Origin: Paraglaciecola polaris LMG 21857
GTDB taxonomy: Bacteria > Pseudomonadota > Gammaproteobacteria > Enterobacterales > Alteromonadaceae
DNA: 64,000 nt
NCBI RefSeq assembly: GCF_000315055.1
Contig: NZ_BAER01000127.1
Location: forward strand, 62,001-126,000
Direction: 5' to 3'
How positions within the stretch are numbered: position 1 is the stretch's first letter; each line of letters begins with the position of its first letter. Under the pieces are notes generated by a model. The model made no database searches. It had not been told where the DNA came from and was given only the letters and a program-made list of their open reading frames with translations. A program made the position numbers and the translations under genes. This document shows, in pieces, positions 8,620 to 18,526 of this stretch.

Positions 8620-11436
8620 ATGAAAAAGTCATACCTTTGGTCGGCCGTTAAAGCCGCCTTAATAGTACCTACTGTTGCTGGTTTATCTATGCAAGCAGCA
8701 GCACAGCAAACACCTGCCGACAACGACTTAGAAGTCATTCAAGTTCGCGGTATCGTAAGCAGTTTAAAGCGCGCCATGTCAGACAAAAAAGAATCGCTAA
8801 TTGTTTCTGATGGCATAGCCGCAGAAGACTTAGGTAAGTTTCCTGATTTAAACGTCGCTGAATCCCTGCAACGTATTACGGGTGTATCCATCGACCGTAG
8901 TGGCGGTGAAGGGCAATTTGTAACGGTTCGTGGTTTTGGCCCACAGTTTAATAACGTTTTGGTTAACGGTCGTCAACTGGCAACTGAAAACCCAGGTCGT
9001 GAATTCAGTTTTGACGTACTGGCTGCAGAGATCATTACTGGCGCGAATGTATATAAAAGTACCAATGCAACTCTTCAGGAAGGGGGGATCGGCGCGACAA
9101 TCAATGTCAGTACTGCACGACCTTTTGATTACGAAGGCTTCAGAATGGCTGGTTCTCTTAAAGGAACCTATGAAGACTTAAACGAGAAAACGTCTCCTAG
9201 TGCTTCTTTCTTAGTCAGTAATACCTTTGATGATGACAAAATGGGTGTGTTACTGGCGCTATCTCACCAGAAGCGTGATGTAGACATTAATTCAATCGGC
9301 ACCAGCGGCTGGCGTCCTGGTATCACGGTATCTAATACGGCAGGTGATGTACTTGCCAGTAATATTTATATTCCACGTAACGTCGATCACATCTCTGATG
9401 TGCAAGAACGTACCAGAACAAACGCATCATTGGTGCTGCAATATGCTCCTACCGAAGAAGTTTCCATTACCTTTGACGGTTTCTTATCTGAATTTGAAGT
9501 TGACTCCGTTCAGCACGACTTAGCGGCTTGGTACGAACCAACTCGCGTTGGCTCAGTAGAGTTTGATGAAGCAACCCGTACTGCTACCTATATTGATCAA
9601 GTCGGCGGAAATGCAGCAACTGATTTTGTAGAAAGCACAGGTAATCGTCGCGATGTATCGATCGAAGCATTTGGTCTAAATGTCGAGTGGGATATTCGTG
9701 ACAACCTAAAAGCTAACTTCGATGTATCTACGTCTACCGCTGAAAATGATACGTCTGATGGCAACACTTACTTTACCGTTATTGGTATCGTAAACAATTA
9801 CCAAACAACACTTGAAAATGGCAGTTTCTTGACTCAGCACGATGGCATCACGTCTGCGGGACTTCCGTCGTCAGATCTCGGCCGTGCTCACGTTTATGGT
9901 AAAAGTGGCGACAACGACAAAGATGAAATTACCGAATTAAAAGCCGATTTTGTTTACTTGCCGGATAGCGATACGTTCACTCGTATGACCTTTGGGGCTT
10001 ATTATCAAGACCGTGAAAAGTCGATTCAAAACTACTCGCATACCAACAATTTAGGCCAAATGTTTGGCTTGTTTGGTGGTTATCGTGTGCCCGTTCCGGA
10101 AGGGACACTTACCCCCTACACAGCAAACAACTTCTTCAGTGGCGTAACCGACACATGGTATACCTATGACGCTGCCGGCTTTTTTGATGTATTAGCATCA
10201 AACACTGAAATGCAAGCCGCGAACGATGCCTCTCTAGGGTTAGCGCCAGGTTCTACGGCGGCAATTATTGCTGCTAATAACGCTTGGGCGCCAGAGCGTC
10301 TTGATGACTTCTCTATCATCAGTGAAGAAGTCACTAGCTTGTACATGGACTTTGTATTCCAAGGTGATTTAGGCGATATGCCCTGGACAGTAAACCTTGG
10401 TGCTCGCTACAGTGAGACAACGACGTCAGTCAATGGTGTAGAGCGTATTCTAGATGACGTTATTGCCACCAGTGATACCACTTTGTTTGCCAACGTGTTC
10501 TCTGACGCAACACTCCCTGTTACCAAGGGCGGTAGTTACGCTAATTTACTGCCTAGCGTTAACTTTAAGTTAGACGTTCAAGATGACATGGTATTGCGTT
10601 TCTCAATCTATGACTCGTTAACACGTCCTACATTGTCTCAGCTTTCACCAGCAACGAATATTGGCGAGCCTCGCCTTCAAAACTTAACGGCATCCGGCGG
10701 TAACCCAGCCTTAAAACCGTTTAAATCTGAGAACTGGGATTTATCTTTCGAGTGGTATTTTGCTGACGCAAGTTCACTGACATTTGCTTACTTCAACAAA
10801 GAAGTTGATGACTTTATTGTAACCTTACGCGGTGACGAATCATTTGTACTCGCAGATCGTTCAAATACAGTGGGCAACATTTGTGGCAACTGTGCTGAGG
10901 ATGACCTTCCTCCTGGCGCAGTGGTTGCTGATGAACTTCAGGGTATTTCTGAAAACTTCTTAGTGAGCCGTCCGCAAAACGGCGAAACCGCTGAAGTGAA
11001 TGGTTTTGAAGTAGCTATTACGCATGTGTGGGACAACGGCTTTGGTTTCACCGCTAACGCAACGGTTGTAAACAGCAATGCGGCAATCGATACCAGCAAC
11101 GTTGCTTAGACGTTTGCCCTCGAAGGACTTGGTGATTCACAAAACCTAATCGTTTTCTACGAGCAGGATGCATGGCAAGCTCGTATTGCGTTCAACAACC
11201 GGGAAGCTTTCTTGCAAACCCTATCCGCTGGTACCGGCGAACCTGAGTTCGTTGATACTTATGGTCAATGGGATGCAAGCGCAAGTTATGACATCAACAA
11301 GAACGTGACAGTGTTCTTTGAAGGTATCAACTTAACAGGCGAAGAGACCGTTAAACACGGCCGTTTTGCTAATCAGATAACACAAATTCAAGATACTGGG
11401 ACACGTTACGCTGTGGGTGTACGTGCTAGCTTCTAA
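8620..11436 (+). pseudogene. TonB-dependent outer-membrane receptor with an in-frame amber codon
   Basis: The gene encodes a 938-codon TonB receptor of the TIGR01782-like, carbohydrate-associated type. It has a signal peptide (MKKSYLWSAVKAALIVPTVAG), a TonB-box-like DLEVIQVRG, a plug (NVAESLQRITGVSIDR, VRGFGPQFNNVLVNGR) and a 22-strand-type barrel ending in Phe (YAVGVRASF). A TAG at 11107-11109, codon 830, interrupts it, but the same frame continues with conserved receptor sequence (TFALEGLGDSQN) to 11436. A CAG-to-TAG transition is the simplest origin. Without readthrough the last barrel strands are lost and the receptor should not assemble. The ATG at 8620 is preferred over GTG 8542 and ATG 8584 because it starts the signal peptide. 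Confidence 0.85.
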
Positions 11437-11497
11437 GTTTGTTACAAATAAGTACAACGACCGTACATTCGTTGCACATATCTGATTAATGTTGCAT

Positions 11498-11526
11498 GGC
11501 CCGCCCGTATTAAGCGGGCCATTTTT
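11498..11526 (+). terminator. Intrinsic terminator after the TonB receptor gene
   Basis: A perfect 7-bp GC stem (11498-11504 with 11514-11520) is followed by ATTTTT. It lies about 60 bp after the receptor stop codon. Confidence 0.85.
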
Positions 11527-11544
11527 CCTATAAAATGCACCATG

Positions 11545-11593
11545 AAATAATTTACCCCATATAGGGTGTTAGGCTATATGGGGTAAATTATTT
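11545..11593. repeat. 20-bp perfect inverted repeat upstream of the halogenase-like gene
   Basis: Arms 11545-11564 and 11574-11593 are perfectly complementary, with a nine-base loop. The element lies between the receptor terminator and the halogenase-like gene. The descending arm ends in ATTATTT, so it could be a second terminator, an operator for a dimeric regulator, or a leader hairpin. Confidence 0.8.
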
Positions 11594-11694
11594 AACAAGC
11601 GAATAGAGCTCGTAATACCTCGCTCGAATTGGGAAATACCTATGGGCGCAAGTTTGAGCTACCCATACTCGTTACTACGCGGACTAATCCATTC

Positions 11695-13221
11695 ATGTCA
11701 AAAGCAGTAAAGAAAATCGTTATCGTTGGTGGTGGAACAGCGGGCTGGTTAACTGCTGCTATTGTCGCTGCTCAACATAAAACCAATCGCTGTGATGGTT
11801 TACAGATCGTATTAGTTGAATCGTCAGATATTCCCACTGTCGGCGTAGGTGAAGGCACTTGGCCAACCATGAAGAACACCTTGCAGCAAATTGGCTTAAA
11901 AGAAAGTGAGGTTTTTGCTCGTTGCCATGCCACCTTTAAACAAGGGGGCAAGTTTGTTGACTGGGTGCAAGACACAGGCGATTTTTATTACCATCCTTTT
12001 ACGGTGCCCTTGGGGTACGGGCGTATTGACTTGGCTCCTTATGTAGACAAAATTGAAAACTATGCCGTGGAGTCCAACTTTCAGCACCATGTCTGTGAAG
12101 CTGGTTTAGCGCCGCGCTCTATGGCGGAAGCAGAATACAAAGGTCAATGTAATTACGCTTATCACCTCGATGCTGGTGAATTTGCCGAAGTACTCAAAGA
12201 ACACTGTAAAAACAACCTCAACGTGACGCAAGTCATCGGCACGGTTGAAAAAGTCAATTTGACTGATGATGGCGCTATTGCCTCCATTACGCTCAAGAGC
12301 AATGAGCAGATTGATGCTGACTTGTTTGTGGATTGCACCGGTTTTGCTTCGTTACTATTAGGCCAGACGTTAGACGTTCCCTTCATTTCCGCCGATAAAG
12401 TATTGTTTAATGATTCAGCTTTGGCGTTGCATATGCCTTATGAGGATGTGACTAGCCCTATCGCAAGTCATACGATCGCTACAGGGCAGAGTGCGGGTTG
12501 GATTTGGGATATAGGCTTAACCCATAGGCGCGGCGTAGGGCATGTATATTCCAGTCAATATCTATCTGATGACGAGGCTGAAGTCAATTTACGTCGCTAC
12601 TTGGGCCCACGGTCAGACGATATTCCCGTGCGTAAAATTAGCTTTCAATCCGGACATCGTGCGCAAGTTTGGAAGAAAAACTGTGTGGCGGTTGGTATGG
12701 CAGCTGGCTTTGTTGAACCCCTTGAGGCTACCGCTATTATGCTGGTGGAAATATCAGCGCGCTTCATCGCGGATAACATCCCCCCTGATGACAGCCTGAT
12801 GCCTATTATCGAAAAACGCTTTAATCAGCAAATGGCCTATCGCTGGTCACGTATTATCGACTTTTTAAAATTACATTACATGTTAACTAAGCGTCCTGAA
12901 CCTTATTGGCAGGCTCATACTGAACTTGCGTCAATTCCCCAATCACTACAAGACGATTTGGCACTATGGAAGTACCGCGGGCCGATTACCGCAGACTTTG
13001 ATGCCGCTATCGAGTTGTTCCCTGCGGCGAGTTACCAATATGTTTTATACGGTATGGGCTTTAAACCTGATTTTAGTCGGCAACCGCATTTGTATAATGA
13101 TCAGGCCAATGCTGAAAAAATAATGACTCGTAATCAGCAGCTTACCCAGCAATTATTACAAACCTTACCTCCACACCGGGAATACATTGAGCGGTGGTTG
13201 CACACCCAGAATATGAGATAG
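11695..13221 (+). CDS. Tryptophan-halogenase-family flavoprotein
   Basis: This is a 508-residue flavin-dependent halogenase homologue. The FAD-binding KIVIVGGGTAGWLTA is at the start, followed by GVGEGTWPTM and a Lys-containing FKQGGKFVDW segment matching the active-site lysine region. SGWIWDIGL replaces the usual WxWxIP motif, and GFVEPLEAT carries the expected active-site Glu. Characterised members chlorinate or brominate tryptophan using FADH2, but homologues next to TonB receptors have no established substrate. The ATG at 11695 is preferred over TTG 11629 because it immediately precedes the FAD motif; a Shine-Dalgarno is not obvious. SapC follows after three bases, so the two are cotranscribed. 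Confidence 0.85.
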   Translation: MSKAVKKIVIVGGGTAGWLTAAIVAAQHKTNRCDGLQIVLVESSDIPTVGVGEGTWPTMKNTLQQIGLKESEVFARCHATFKQGGKFVDWVQDTGDFYYHPFTVPLGYGRIDLAPYVDKIENYAVESNFQHHVCEAGLAPRSMAEAEYKGQCNYAYHLDAGEFAEVLKEHCKNNLNVTQVIGTVEKVNLTDDGAIASITLKSNEQIDADLFVDCTGFASLLLGQTLDVPFISADKVLFNDSALALHMPYEDVTSPIASHTIATGQSAGWIWDIGLTHRRGVGHVYSSQYLSDDEAEVNLRRYLGPRSDDIPVRKISFQSGHRAQVWKKNCVAVGMAAGFVEPLEATAIMLVEISARFIADNIPPDDSLMPIIEKRFNQQMAYRWSRIIDFLKLHYMLTKRPEPYWQAHTELASIPQSLQDDLALWKYRGPITADFDAAIELFPAASYQYVLYGMGFKPDFSRQPHLYNDQANAEKIMTRNQQLTQQLLQTLPPHREYIERWLHTQNMR

Positions 13222-13224
13222 TCC

Positions 13225-13989
13225 ATGATCACACTTGTAGAATTGAGTAACGCAGTACATAAAGATTTGAAACTTAAAGAGAATAGCCTATCTGAGTTTG
13301 CAGCAAGTCAGCAGATAATGCGCATTCGCGTGCCAGAAGTGGGTAAGTCAGCGACGAATTTTCCGCTCTTTTTCTCGCGTAATCAGCATGATGGTAGTTG
13401 GGTCTTGTCGGCCTTAAGCAGTTTTGAGCCACAGCAAAACTTATTTGTCGAAAATGGTCGCTGGAACGCCATATATCAACCCACTAGCTTGCAAACATTT
13501 CCATTTTTTTTAATGCAGTCACCTAAACACGAAAAAAGTTATACGATTGGAATAAATGAAAGTAGTAACGTGTTCTCGAAGGATGCTGGGGAAGCGGTAT
13601 TTGATGATGCGGGTAGGCCATCACAGTATTTAAGTAAAGCCAAAAGCTTACTTGAAGCGGATATCAAAAATGATTTAGAAACCTACCGTTTTGTGTCCCA
13701 AGTGGAAGCGTTAGGTCTTATTAAAGCGATAGATTTGCAGCTGGTTTTCGAGGACGGACGGACGCAAAATATCGCAGGCCTGTACACAATCGATGAAGAT
13801 AAGATGCAAAGTCTATCTAACGAGCAAATGATCACCTTAAACAAAAGTGGTTACTTGGTCGCCCTTCACGCCATGTTGTTGTCCATCTACCAACTTAACT
13901 TGTTACTCAGAAAGCATAACGAATGTCATACCCACGATAAGATCACTCAACTCAAAATCGAAGTAGCAAAAGACCGAGTGGCGTCTTAA
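13225..13989 (+). CDS. SapC family protein (copy 1)
   Basis: This 254-residue protein belongs to the SapC family, named after a Campylobacter fetus surface-layer-associated protein; the molecular function is unknown. Supporting stretches are FPLFFSRNQHDGSW, NLFVENGRWNAIYQPTSLQTFPF, DDAGRPSQYL and the C-terminal LNKSGYLVALHAMLLSIYQLN helix region. No signal peptide or membrane segment is evident, so it looks cytoplasmic. It starts three bases after the halogenase-like gene. A paralogue is encoded at 17537-18310 in the same cluster. SapC genes beside halogenase homologues and TonB receptors recur in marine and freshwater proteobacteria. Confidence 0.8.
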   Translation: MITLVELSNAVHKDLKLKENSLSEFAASQQIMRIRVPEVGKSATNFPLFFSRNQHDGSWVLSALSSFEPQQNLFVENGRWNAIYQPTSLQTFPFFLMQSPKHEKSYTIGINESSNVFSKDAGEAVFDDAGRPSQYLSKAKSLLEADIKNDLETYRFVSQVEALGLIKAIDLQLVFEDGRTQNIAGLYTIDEDKMQSLSNEQMITLNKSGYLVALHAMLLSIYQLNLLLRKHNECHTHDKITQLKIEVAKDRVAS

Positions 13990-14099
13990 CCTTTTAACTT
14001 GTTTAATTTTTTCATCATTATTAACTGGTGAAGTATTAAATTTATAAGAAACGAATAGCAATTTCTGAAGATAACGCAGGGTTGCAGAGGAAATATCAG

Positions 14100-15566
14100 A
14101 TGTCAGAAAATATGGTTCAAGCGGCGGTCTTCGCAATAGTGACGGGGGTTATCGGCCTGTTAACGTATTTAAAATGCCGGGGACATGGGCATAACCAGCA
14201 AAGTCAAAATAAAGAGTATTTTTTAGCGGGTGGCGGACTCACTTGGATGTTCGTGGCGGGCTCCATTACCTTAACCAATTTGAGTACCGACCAATTAGTT
14301 GGCATGAACGGCAATCAAATGGCGTTGTTGGCTTGGTGGGAATTTGCTGCAGTTATCGGTTTGATTATTTTGGCTAAGGTATTCATTCCTATTTACTACA
14401 AGTACAACTGTACGACTACCACTGAACTTTTGGAAAAACGCTATAAAAACAAACATATTCGCGCAGTTATCGGTATGTTATTTTTCTTAGGTAATGCCTT
14501 GATTTACATGCCGGCGGTTATCTATTCCGGCTCATTGTTTATGCAAACCATGTTTAACGTTGATATCCCGTTGATGTACATTGCCATCGCGTTTGCAGCA
14601 TTAGGTGCTGTGTATGCTATTTTTGGCGGATTACGTGCAGTTGCCGTATCAGATACCTATTCAGGGGTTTTACTGCTAACAATGGCGGTGTTTGTGGTCT
14701 TCTTGTCACTGGCGGCAATTGACTTCGACTTCAGCGGTATACCGGCTGAACGTTTAACATTGATCGGAGCACCAGACTCTCCGCTACCTTGGCAGACTTT
14801 ACTCACGGGTATGATCTTTATTCAAATATATTATTGGGGAACAAACCAAACCATTACCCAACGCGCGATGGCTGCGCCTAATGTTAAAGAAGCTCAAAAA
14901 GGGGTATTTGCTGCCGCCGGTATTCGTATTCTGATCGTACCGGCTATCATAGTCTTACCAGGTATTGTGTCGTTTAAGCTTTATGGCGATATTGGCGATG
15001 CGGCGTACGGGCGCATCGTGGGTGATGTCTTGCCATTGTGGCTAACCGGTGTGTTTGCCGCAGCGATGGCGGCTGCTGTTTTATCAACCTACAACAGCTT
15101 ATTGAACTCAGCCACCGCTTTGTATGTATGTGATATTCATGAAGCCTACATTAACGACAACCCTAACGTAGTGCGTTTAAGTACCTGGGTGACGGCATTA
15201 TTAACGGTATTATCCTTGGTGTTGGTGCCGATTTATCAGCAAGCCGACAGCATTATTAACTTGTTGCAACAGTTAAATGGTTTATTAAGTATGCCAATAT
15301 TGTCAATATTCGTCGTTGGCTTGGTGTTTAAAGACGTGGATGCACGAGCTGGTATCGCGGCAGTCATTTTTGGGGTGCTTATGTATGGCTCTCTAACCTT
15401 TGATTTCTCACCCATTTATTCGTCTTGGCACTACATTCACTTAATGCCGATCACCCTTGCAGCGTGCATCAGCTTTGCCTTATTTGTGAACCGATTTGTG
15501 CTTGGACAAAGAGCAAAATTTGCTTGGGGCAGTGATGATGGCGTTGAGCTAGAAAGTAAAGTTTAA
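14100..15566 (+). CDS. Sodium:solute symporter (SSS/SLC5 family)
   Basis: This is a 488-residue inner-membrane protein with about 13-14 predicted hydrophobic helices. It has SSS hallmarks: EYFLAGGGLTWMFVAGSITLTNLSTDQLVGMNG near the N-terminus, GGLRAVAVSDTYSG, and the Na+-coupled-carrier stretch AAMAAAVLSTYNSLLNSATALY. SGLT-like members of this group move sugars, polyols or sugar acids. The ATG at 14100 has AGAGGAAA seven bases upstream, better than 14082. It lies between SapC and a flavoprotein dehydrogenase gene on the same strand and is probably the uptake carrier of the locus. Its substrate cannot be read from sequence. Confidence 0.9.
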   Translation: MSENMVQAAVFAIVTGVIGLLTYLKCRGHGHNQQSQNKEYFLAGGGLTWMFVAGSITLTNLSTDQLVGMNGNQMALLAWWEFAAVIGLIILAKVFIPIYYKYNCTTTTELLEKRYKNKHIRAVIGMLFFLGNALIYMPAVIYSGSLFMQTMFNVDIPLMYIAIAFAALGAVYAIFGGLRAVAVSDTYSGVLLLTMAVFVVFLSLAAIDFDFSGIPAERLTLIGAPDSPLPWQTLLTGMIFIQIYYWGTNQTITQRAMAAPNVKEAQKGVFAAAGIRILIVPAIIVLPGIVSFKLYGDIGDAAYGRIVGDVLPLWLTGVFAAAMAAAVLSTYNSLLNSATALYVCDIHEAYINDNPNVVRLSTWVTALLTVLSLVLVPIYQQADSIINLLQQLNGLLSMPILSIFVVGLVFKDVDARAGIAAVIFGVLMYGSLTFDFSPIYSSWHYIHLMPITLAACISFALFVNRFVLGQRAKFAWGSDDGVELESKV

Positions 15567-15592
15567 ACATATAATTAATTATCGGAAGAGAC

Positions 15593-17233
15593 ATGAACAA
15601 CCTGAGAAAGAGTAACATCCGTAAATTGCCAAAAGGGACGTTTGATACCCTGATTATTGGTGGCGGCATAAACGGTGCTGTTGCAGCATCGGCTTTGGCA
15701 GCCAAAGGGGTCAAAGTGGCCTTGATTGACAAAGGTGATTTTGCGGGCTTTACCAGTTCTAACTCTTCGAATTTGGCCTGGGGAGGCATAAAATATTTAG
15801 AGAGTTACGAATATGGCTTGGTGAATAAGCTGTGTAAGAGTCGTAATCATTTGATGCGCAGTTATCCATCTACGGTAAAAGAAATCCGCTTCTTAACCAG
15901 CATTCAAAAAGGTTTTCGCTTCCCGCCTTTGTTTATTTACATGGGGACATTGCTGTATTGGATGATGGGGCGACTTTTTACCAAAATGCCGAACTATCTC
16001 TCAGGGGCGAAAATTAAGTCTTTAGAAAATGTCATTAATACTCAAAACGTAGCGGGTGGGTTCGAGTATTCAGATGCGTATTTACAAGACAATGATGCAC
16101 GCTTTGTATTTAACTTTATTCGCTCCAGTATGAGTTATGGCTGTATTGCGGCAAACTACGTGGAATCCCTTGGTTCGACTCGAAATGGCGATACCTGGGT
16201 GACAAAAGCGAAAGATGCTATTACCGGCGAAGAATTTGAGATCAATTCGAAGGTGCTGATCAACGCTGCTGGCCCGTTTGTGGATCCCATGAATGAGTTA
16301 AACCAACAGAAAACCGAACATCATCACGTGTTTTCTAAAGGTATCCACCTTATTGTTAATCGCGTGACGGACAGCAACAAAGTACTGGCCTTTTTTGCTG
16401 ACGATGGGCGCCTGTTCTTTGTTATTCCCATGGGGCCAAAAACCTGTATAGGTACAACAGACAGCCAAGTGGACAATCCGTATGCCCATGTCACAGAGGC
16501 TGACCGGCAATTTGTACTGGATAACGTCAATAAATTATTGGCCCTTGATAAACCCTTAACTAAAGAAGATGTCATAGCTGAGCGTTGTGGTGTGCGTCCC
16601 TTAGCCATAAAAGGCACGGGAGGCAAAGCCGATTGGGTGCAGTTATCTCGTAAACATGCGATCGACCAAAATGCTGAGTATAAATACATGTCTATTTTTG
16701 GCGGCAAGCTAACCGATTGTATTAATGTCGGTGACGAAGTCGCCACGATAGTTAAAAGCTTTGGTGTCGATTTACCCTATGCGGATTTTAAATGGTATGG
16801 GGAGCCTGACGACACGGTACGTGATGAATTTTTCCATCGCGCTAAGTTAATGAACTTTGATGCGCTGACGCCGCAAACATCATCTGAACCATTAACCTCA
16901 CGCTTTTGGCGTCGTTATGGGCGTAATGCCATCAATATGCTTGAGGCTATTCGTGAGAATCCTGCGAAGGCGGAACTGCTCATTGAGAATTCCGAATATT
17001 TGCGGGTTGAAATAGAGCATGCTGCCCAACGTGAGATGGTCACCAAACTAGAAGACTTTTTACGTCGTCGCTCGAAAATATCCTTAGTGGTCCGCCAAGA
17101 AGACATTCTTGCTGCACCTGGATTACGTGAAGCCTGTGAAATTCTGTTCGGTGATGAAGCTGAGGCTAAATTACAAGAATATATTGCCAGTGTACGTAAA
17201 GATGTTAGTCCCGCCACAGATGTGATAGCTTAG
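15593..17233 (+). CDS. FAD-dependent glycerol-3-phosphate dehydrogenase-like oxidoreductase
   Basis: The 546-residue protein resembles GlpD/GlpA. It has an N-terminal FAD dinucleotide fold (DTLIIGGGINGAVAASALAAKG), the SNSSNLAWGGIKYLE segment, a central KVLINAAGPFVDPMN, the GTTDSQVDNPY motif and FGGKLTDCINVGDEVA. E. coli GlpD oxidises sn-glycerol-3-phosphate to dihydroxyacetone phosphate and reduces quinone. The protein is about 45 residues longer than GlpD, with an extended C-terminus, so a related substrate is possible. It follows the symporter by 26 bases with a good GGAAGAG ribosome site. No glpK or glpF is present in the window. Confidence 0.82.
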   Translation: MNNLRKSNIRKLPKGTFDTLIIGGGINGAVAASALAAKGVKVALIDKGDFAGFTSSNSSNLAWGGIKYLESYEYGLVNKLCKSRNHLMRSYPSTVKEIRFLTSIQKGFRFPPLFIYMGTLLYWMMGRLFTKMPNYLSGAKIKSLENVINTQNVAGGFEYSDAYLQDNDARFVFNFIRSSMSYGCIAANYVESLGSTRNGDTWVTKAKDAITGEEFEINSKVLINAAGPFVDPMNELNQQKTEHHHVFSKGIHLIVNRVTDSNKVLAFFADDGRLFFVIPMGPKTCIGTTDSQVDNPYAHVTEADRQFVLDNVNKLLALDKPLTKEDVIAERCGVRPLAIKGTGGKADWVQLSRKHAIDQNAEYKYMSIFGGKLTDCINVGDEVATIVKSFGVDLPYADFKWYGEPDDTVRDEFFHRAKLMNFDALTPQTSSEPLTSRFWRRYGRNAINMLEAIRENPAKAELLIENSEYLRVEIEHAAQREMVTKLEDFLRRRSKISLVVRQEDILAAPGLREACEILFGDEAEAKLQEYIASVRKDVSPATDVIA

Positions 17234-17536
17234 CTTCATTCGAGGCGGTACGCAGCTTGTACTGCCTTGTTTCAGCAAAAATAAAGAGTGGTTAGCTATA
17301 TTTTGTAGTACGTTTTACGATGGAATGAACAAATTTGATATAATTTATTTACATTCGTGACATCACTCAATAAATAAAAGATACTTGCTGTTGTTAAGTT
17401 AGCATTAGGGACCGCATATTTAATGGCCTTGAGCCATTTTTTTATATCTGTATACCCAGGTGTACCGCATAAGTCGGTTTGCTAATTGGCTATTAAAAGC
17501 AACCAGTTTTGAACATTAAAGTAAGAGACATCCTCT
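17234..17536 (+). other. Intergenic region with a weak hairpin before SapC copy 2
   Basis: In this 303-base gap the only structure I see is a short hairpin with a T-run near 17422-17443 (ATGGC/GCCAT stem). It is a possible weak terminator for the upstream flavoprotein gene. The second SapC gene may therefore have its own promoter. Confidence 0.4.
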
Positions 17537-18310
17537 ATGACAATCAGCTATATCCCTCTCGATAAAGAGAAACATAAAGATCTTAAAATCAACCTTCAGC
17601 ACGATTTCGGCTATGCCAAAGAAGCCCATATTGCTGCAGCATCTATTCGTGAATACGCTCAGCTAGCGAGTGTTATGCCCGTTGTTTTTGTGAAAGATCC
17701 TAATTCTGAAAGCTTTCACTCAGTGACTATGCTGGGCACAGAAAAAGGCACTAACTTGTTCGTTCACGAAGGCAAATGGCAAGTACATTGCCTACCGATG
17801 AATATTCAACGTTATCCGTTTGATGTTCGCCCTGATGGCGAAAAGTTAGGTGTATTCTTTGATGAAAACAGTGCTTTGGTTACAGACGATGGTGAACCTG
17901 TATTCACTTCTGAAGGTGAGCCTAGTCCGTTCTTGGAAAATCGTCAGCAGTTGTTATCAGAGTTGGCGAATAGCGAAATGGCTACCCAACGTTTTATTAA
18001 AAGATTAGTCGAACTCGACTTACTTGATCCGATTGAATTGTTGGTGAACTACACTAACGGTGAAAAACGTAACATCACTGGTATGTTCAGTGTCAGTGAG
18101 AAGCGTCTGCAAGATTTAGACGAAGCGCAAGTTGTCGAATTGCATAAAAGTGGCTTTTTAGGTGCTGCGTATGCGGTACTTATGTCGTTAGGTCAGCTTA
18201 ATCGTTTGGTGCAATTGTCGAACAATACTGACAAGCCGATTCAGAACTTGCAGTTACGTGTTGGCGATGCCATCAGTAACGAGCAACCTGCAGAGCCTGC
18301 TAACGCTTAA
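17537..18310 (+). CDS. SapC family protein (copy 2)
   Basis: This is a 257-residue paralogue of the protein encoded at 13225-13989. Shared features are the KHKDLK start region, TNLFVHEGKWQVHCLPMNIQRYPF, the DDGEPVFTSEGEPSPFL loop, ITGMFSVSEKRLQDL and the LHKSGFLGAAYAVLMSLGQLNRL C-terminal helix. No signal peptide or transmembrane segment is visible. Function is unknown for the family. It is separated from the upstream dehydrogenase by about 300 bp but is followed by a strong terminator, so it closes the cluster. Confidence 0.8.
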   Translation: MTISYIPLDKEKHKDLKINLQHDFGYAKEAHIAAASIREYAQLASVMPVVFVKDPNSESFHSVTMLGTEKGTNLFVHEGKWQVHCLPMNIQRYPFDVRPDGEKLGVFFDENSALVTDDGEPVFTSEGEPSPFLENRQQLLSELANSEMATQRFIKRLVELDLLDPIELLVNYTNGEKRNITGMFSVSEKRLQDLDEAQVVELHKSGFLGAAYAVLMSLGQLNRLVQLSNNTDKPIQNLQLRVGDAISNEQPAEPANA

Positions 18311-18329
18311 TTATGTGAGTATTTGAGTT

Positions 18330-18356
18330 AAGCCCGCTGCTAGCGGGCTTTTTTAT
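18330..18356 (+). terminator. Intrinsic terminator after SapC copy 2
   Basis: An 8-bp GC-rich stem (AAGCCCGC/GCGGGCTT) is followed by six T residues, 20 bases after the stop codon. Confidence 0.9.
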
Positions 18357-18526
18357 ATCTGCAGAAGCTATTTTTGCTTAAATGTCCTGATGGTAAGCAA
18401 ATAATAGCTGCTTACATTTTTTTGTTCCATTTGGTACAAAATTCTATTAGTTTATCTCTTGGTTTTATTTTGTCAGCCCCCAGTTATCCAATGTGATTTA
18501 TCAAAACAGCCGAGGAAATTAGCACT

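Noticed and set aside
8361-8738. 125-codon minus-strand frame across the TonB receptor start
   Set aside because: It is antisense to the receptor signal peptide, Cys-rich by chance, and has no family resemblance.
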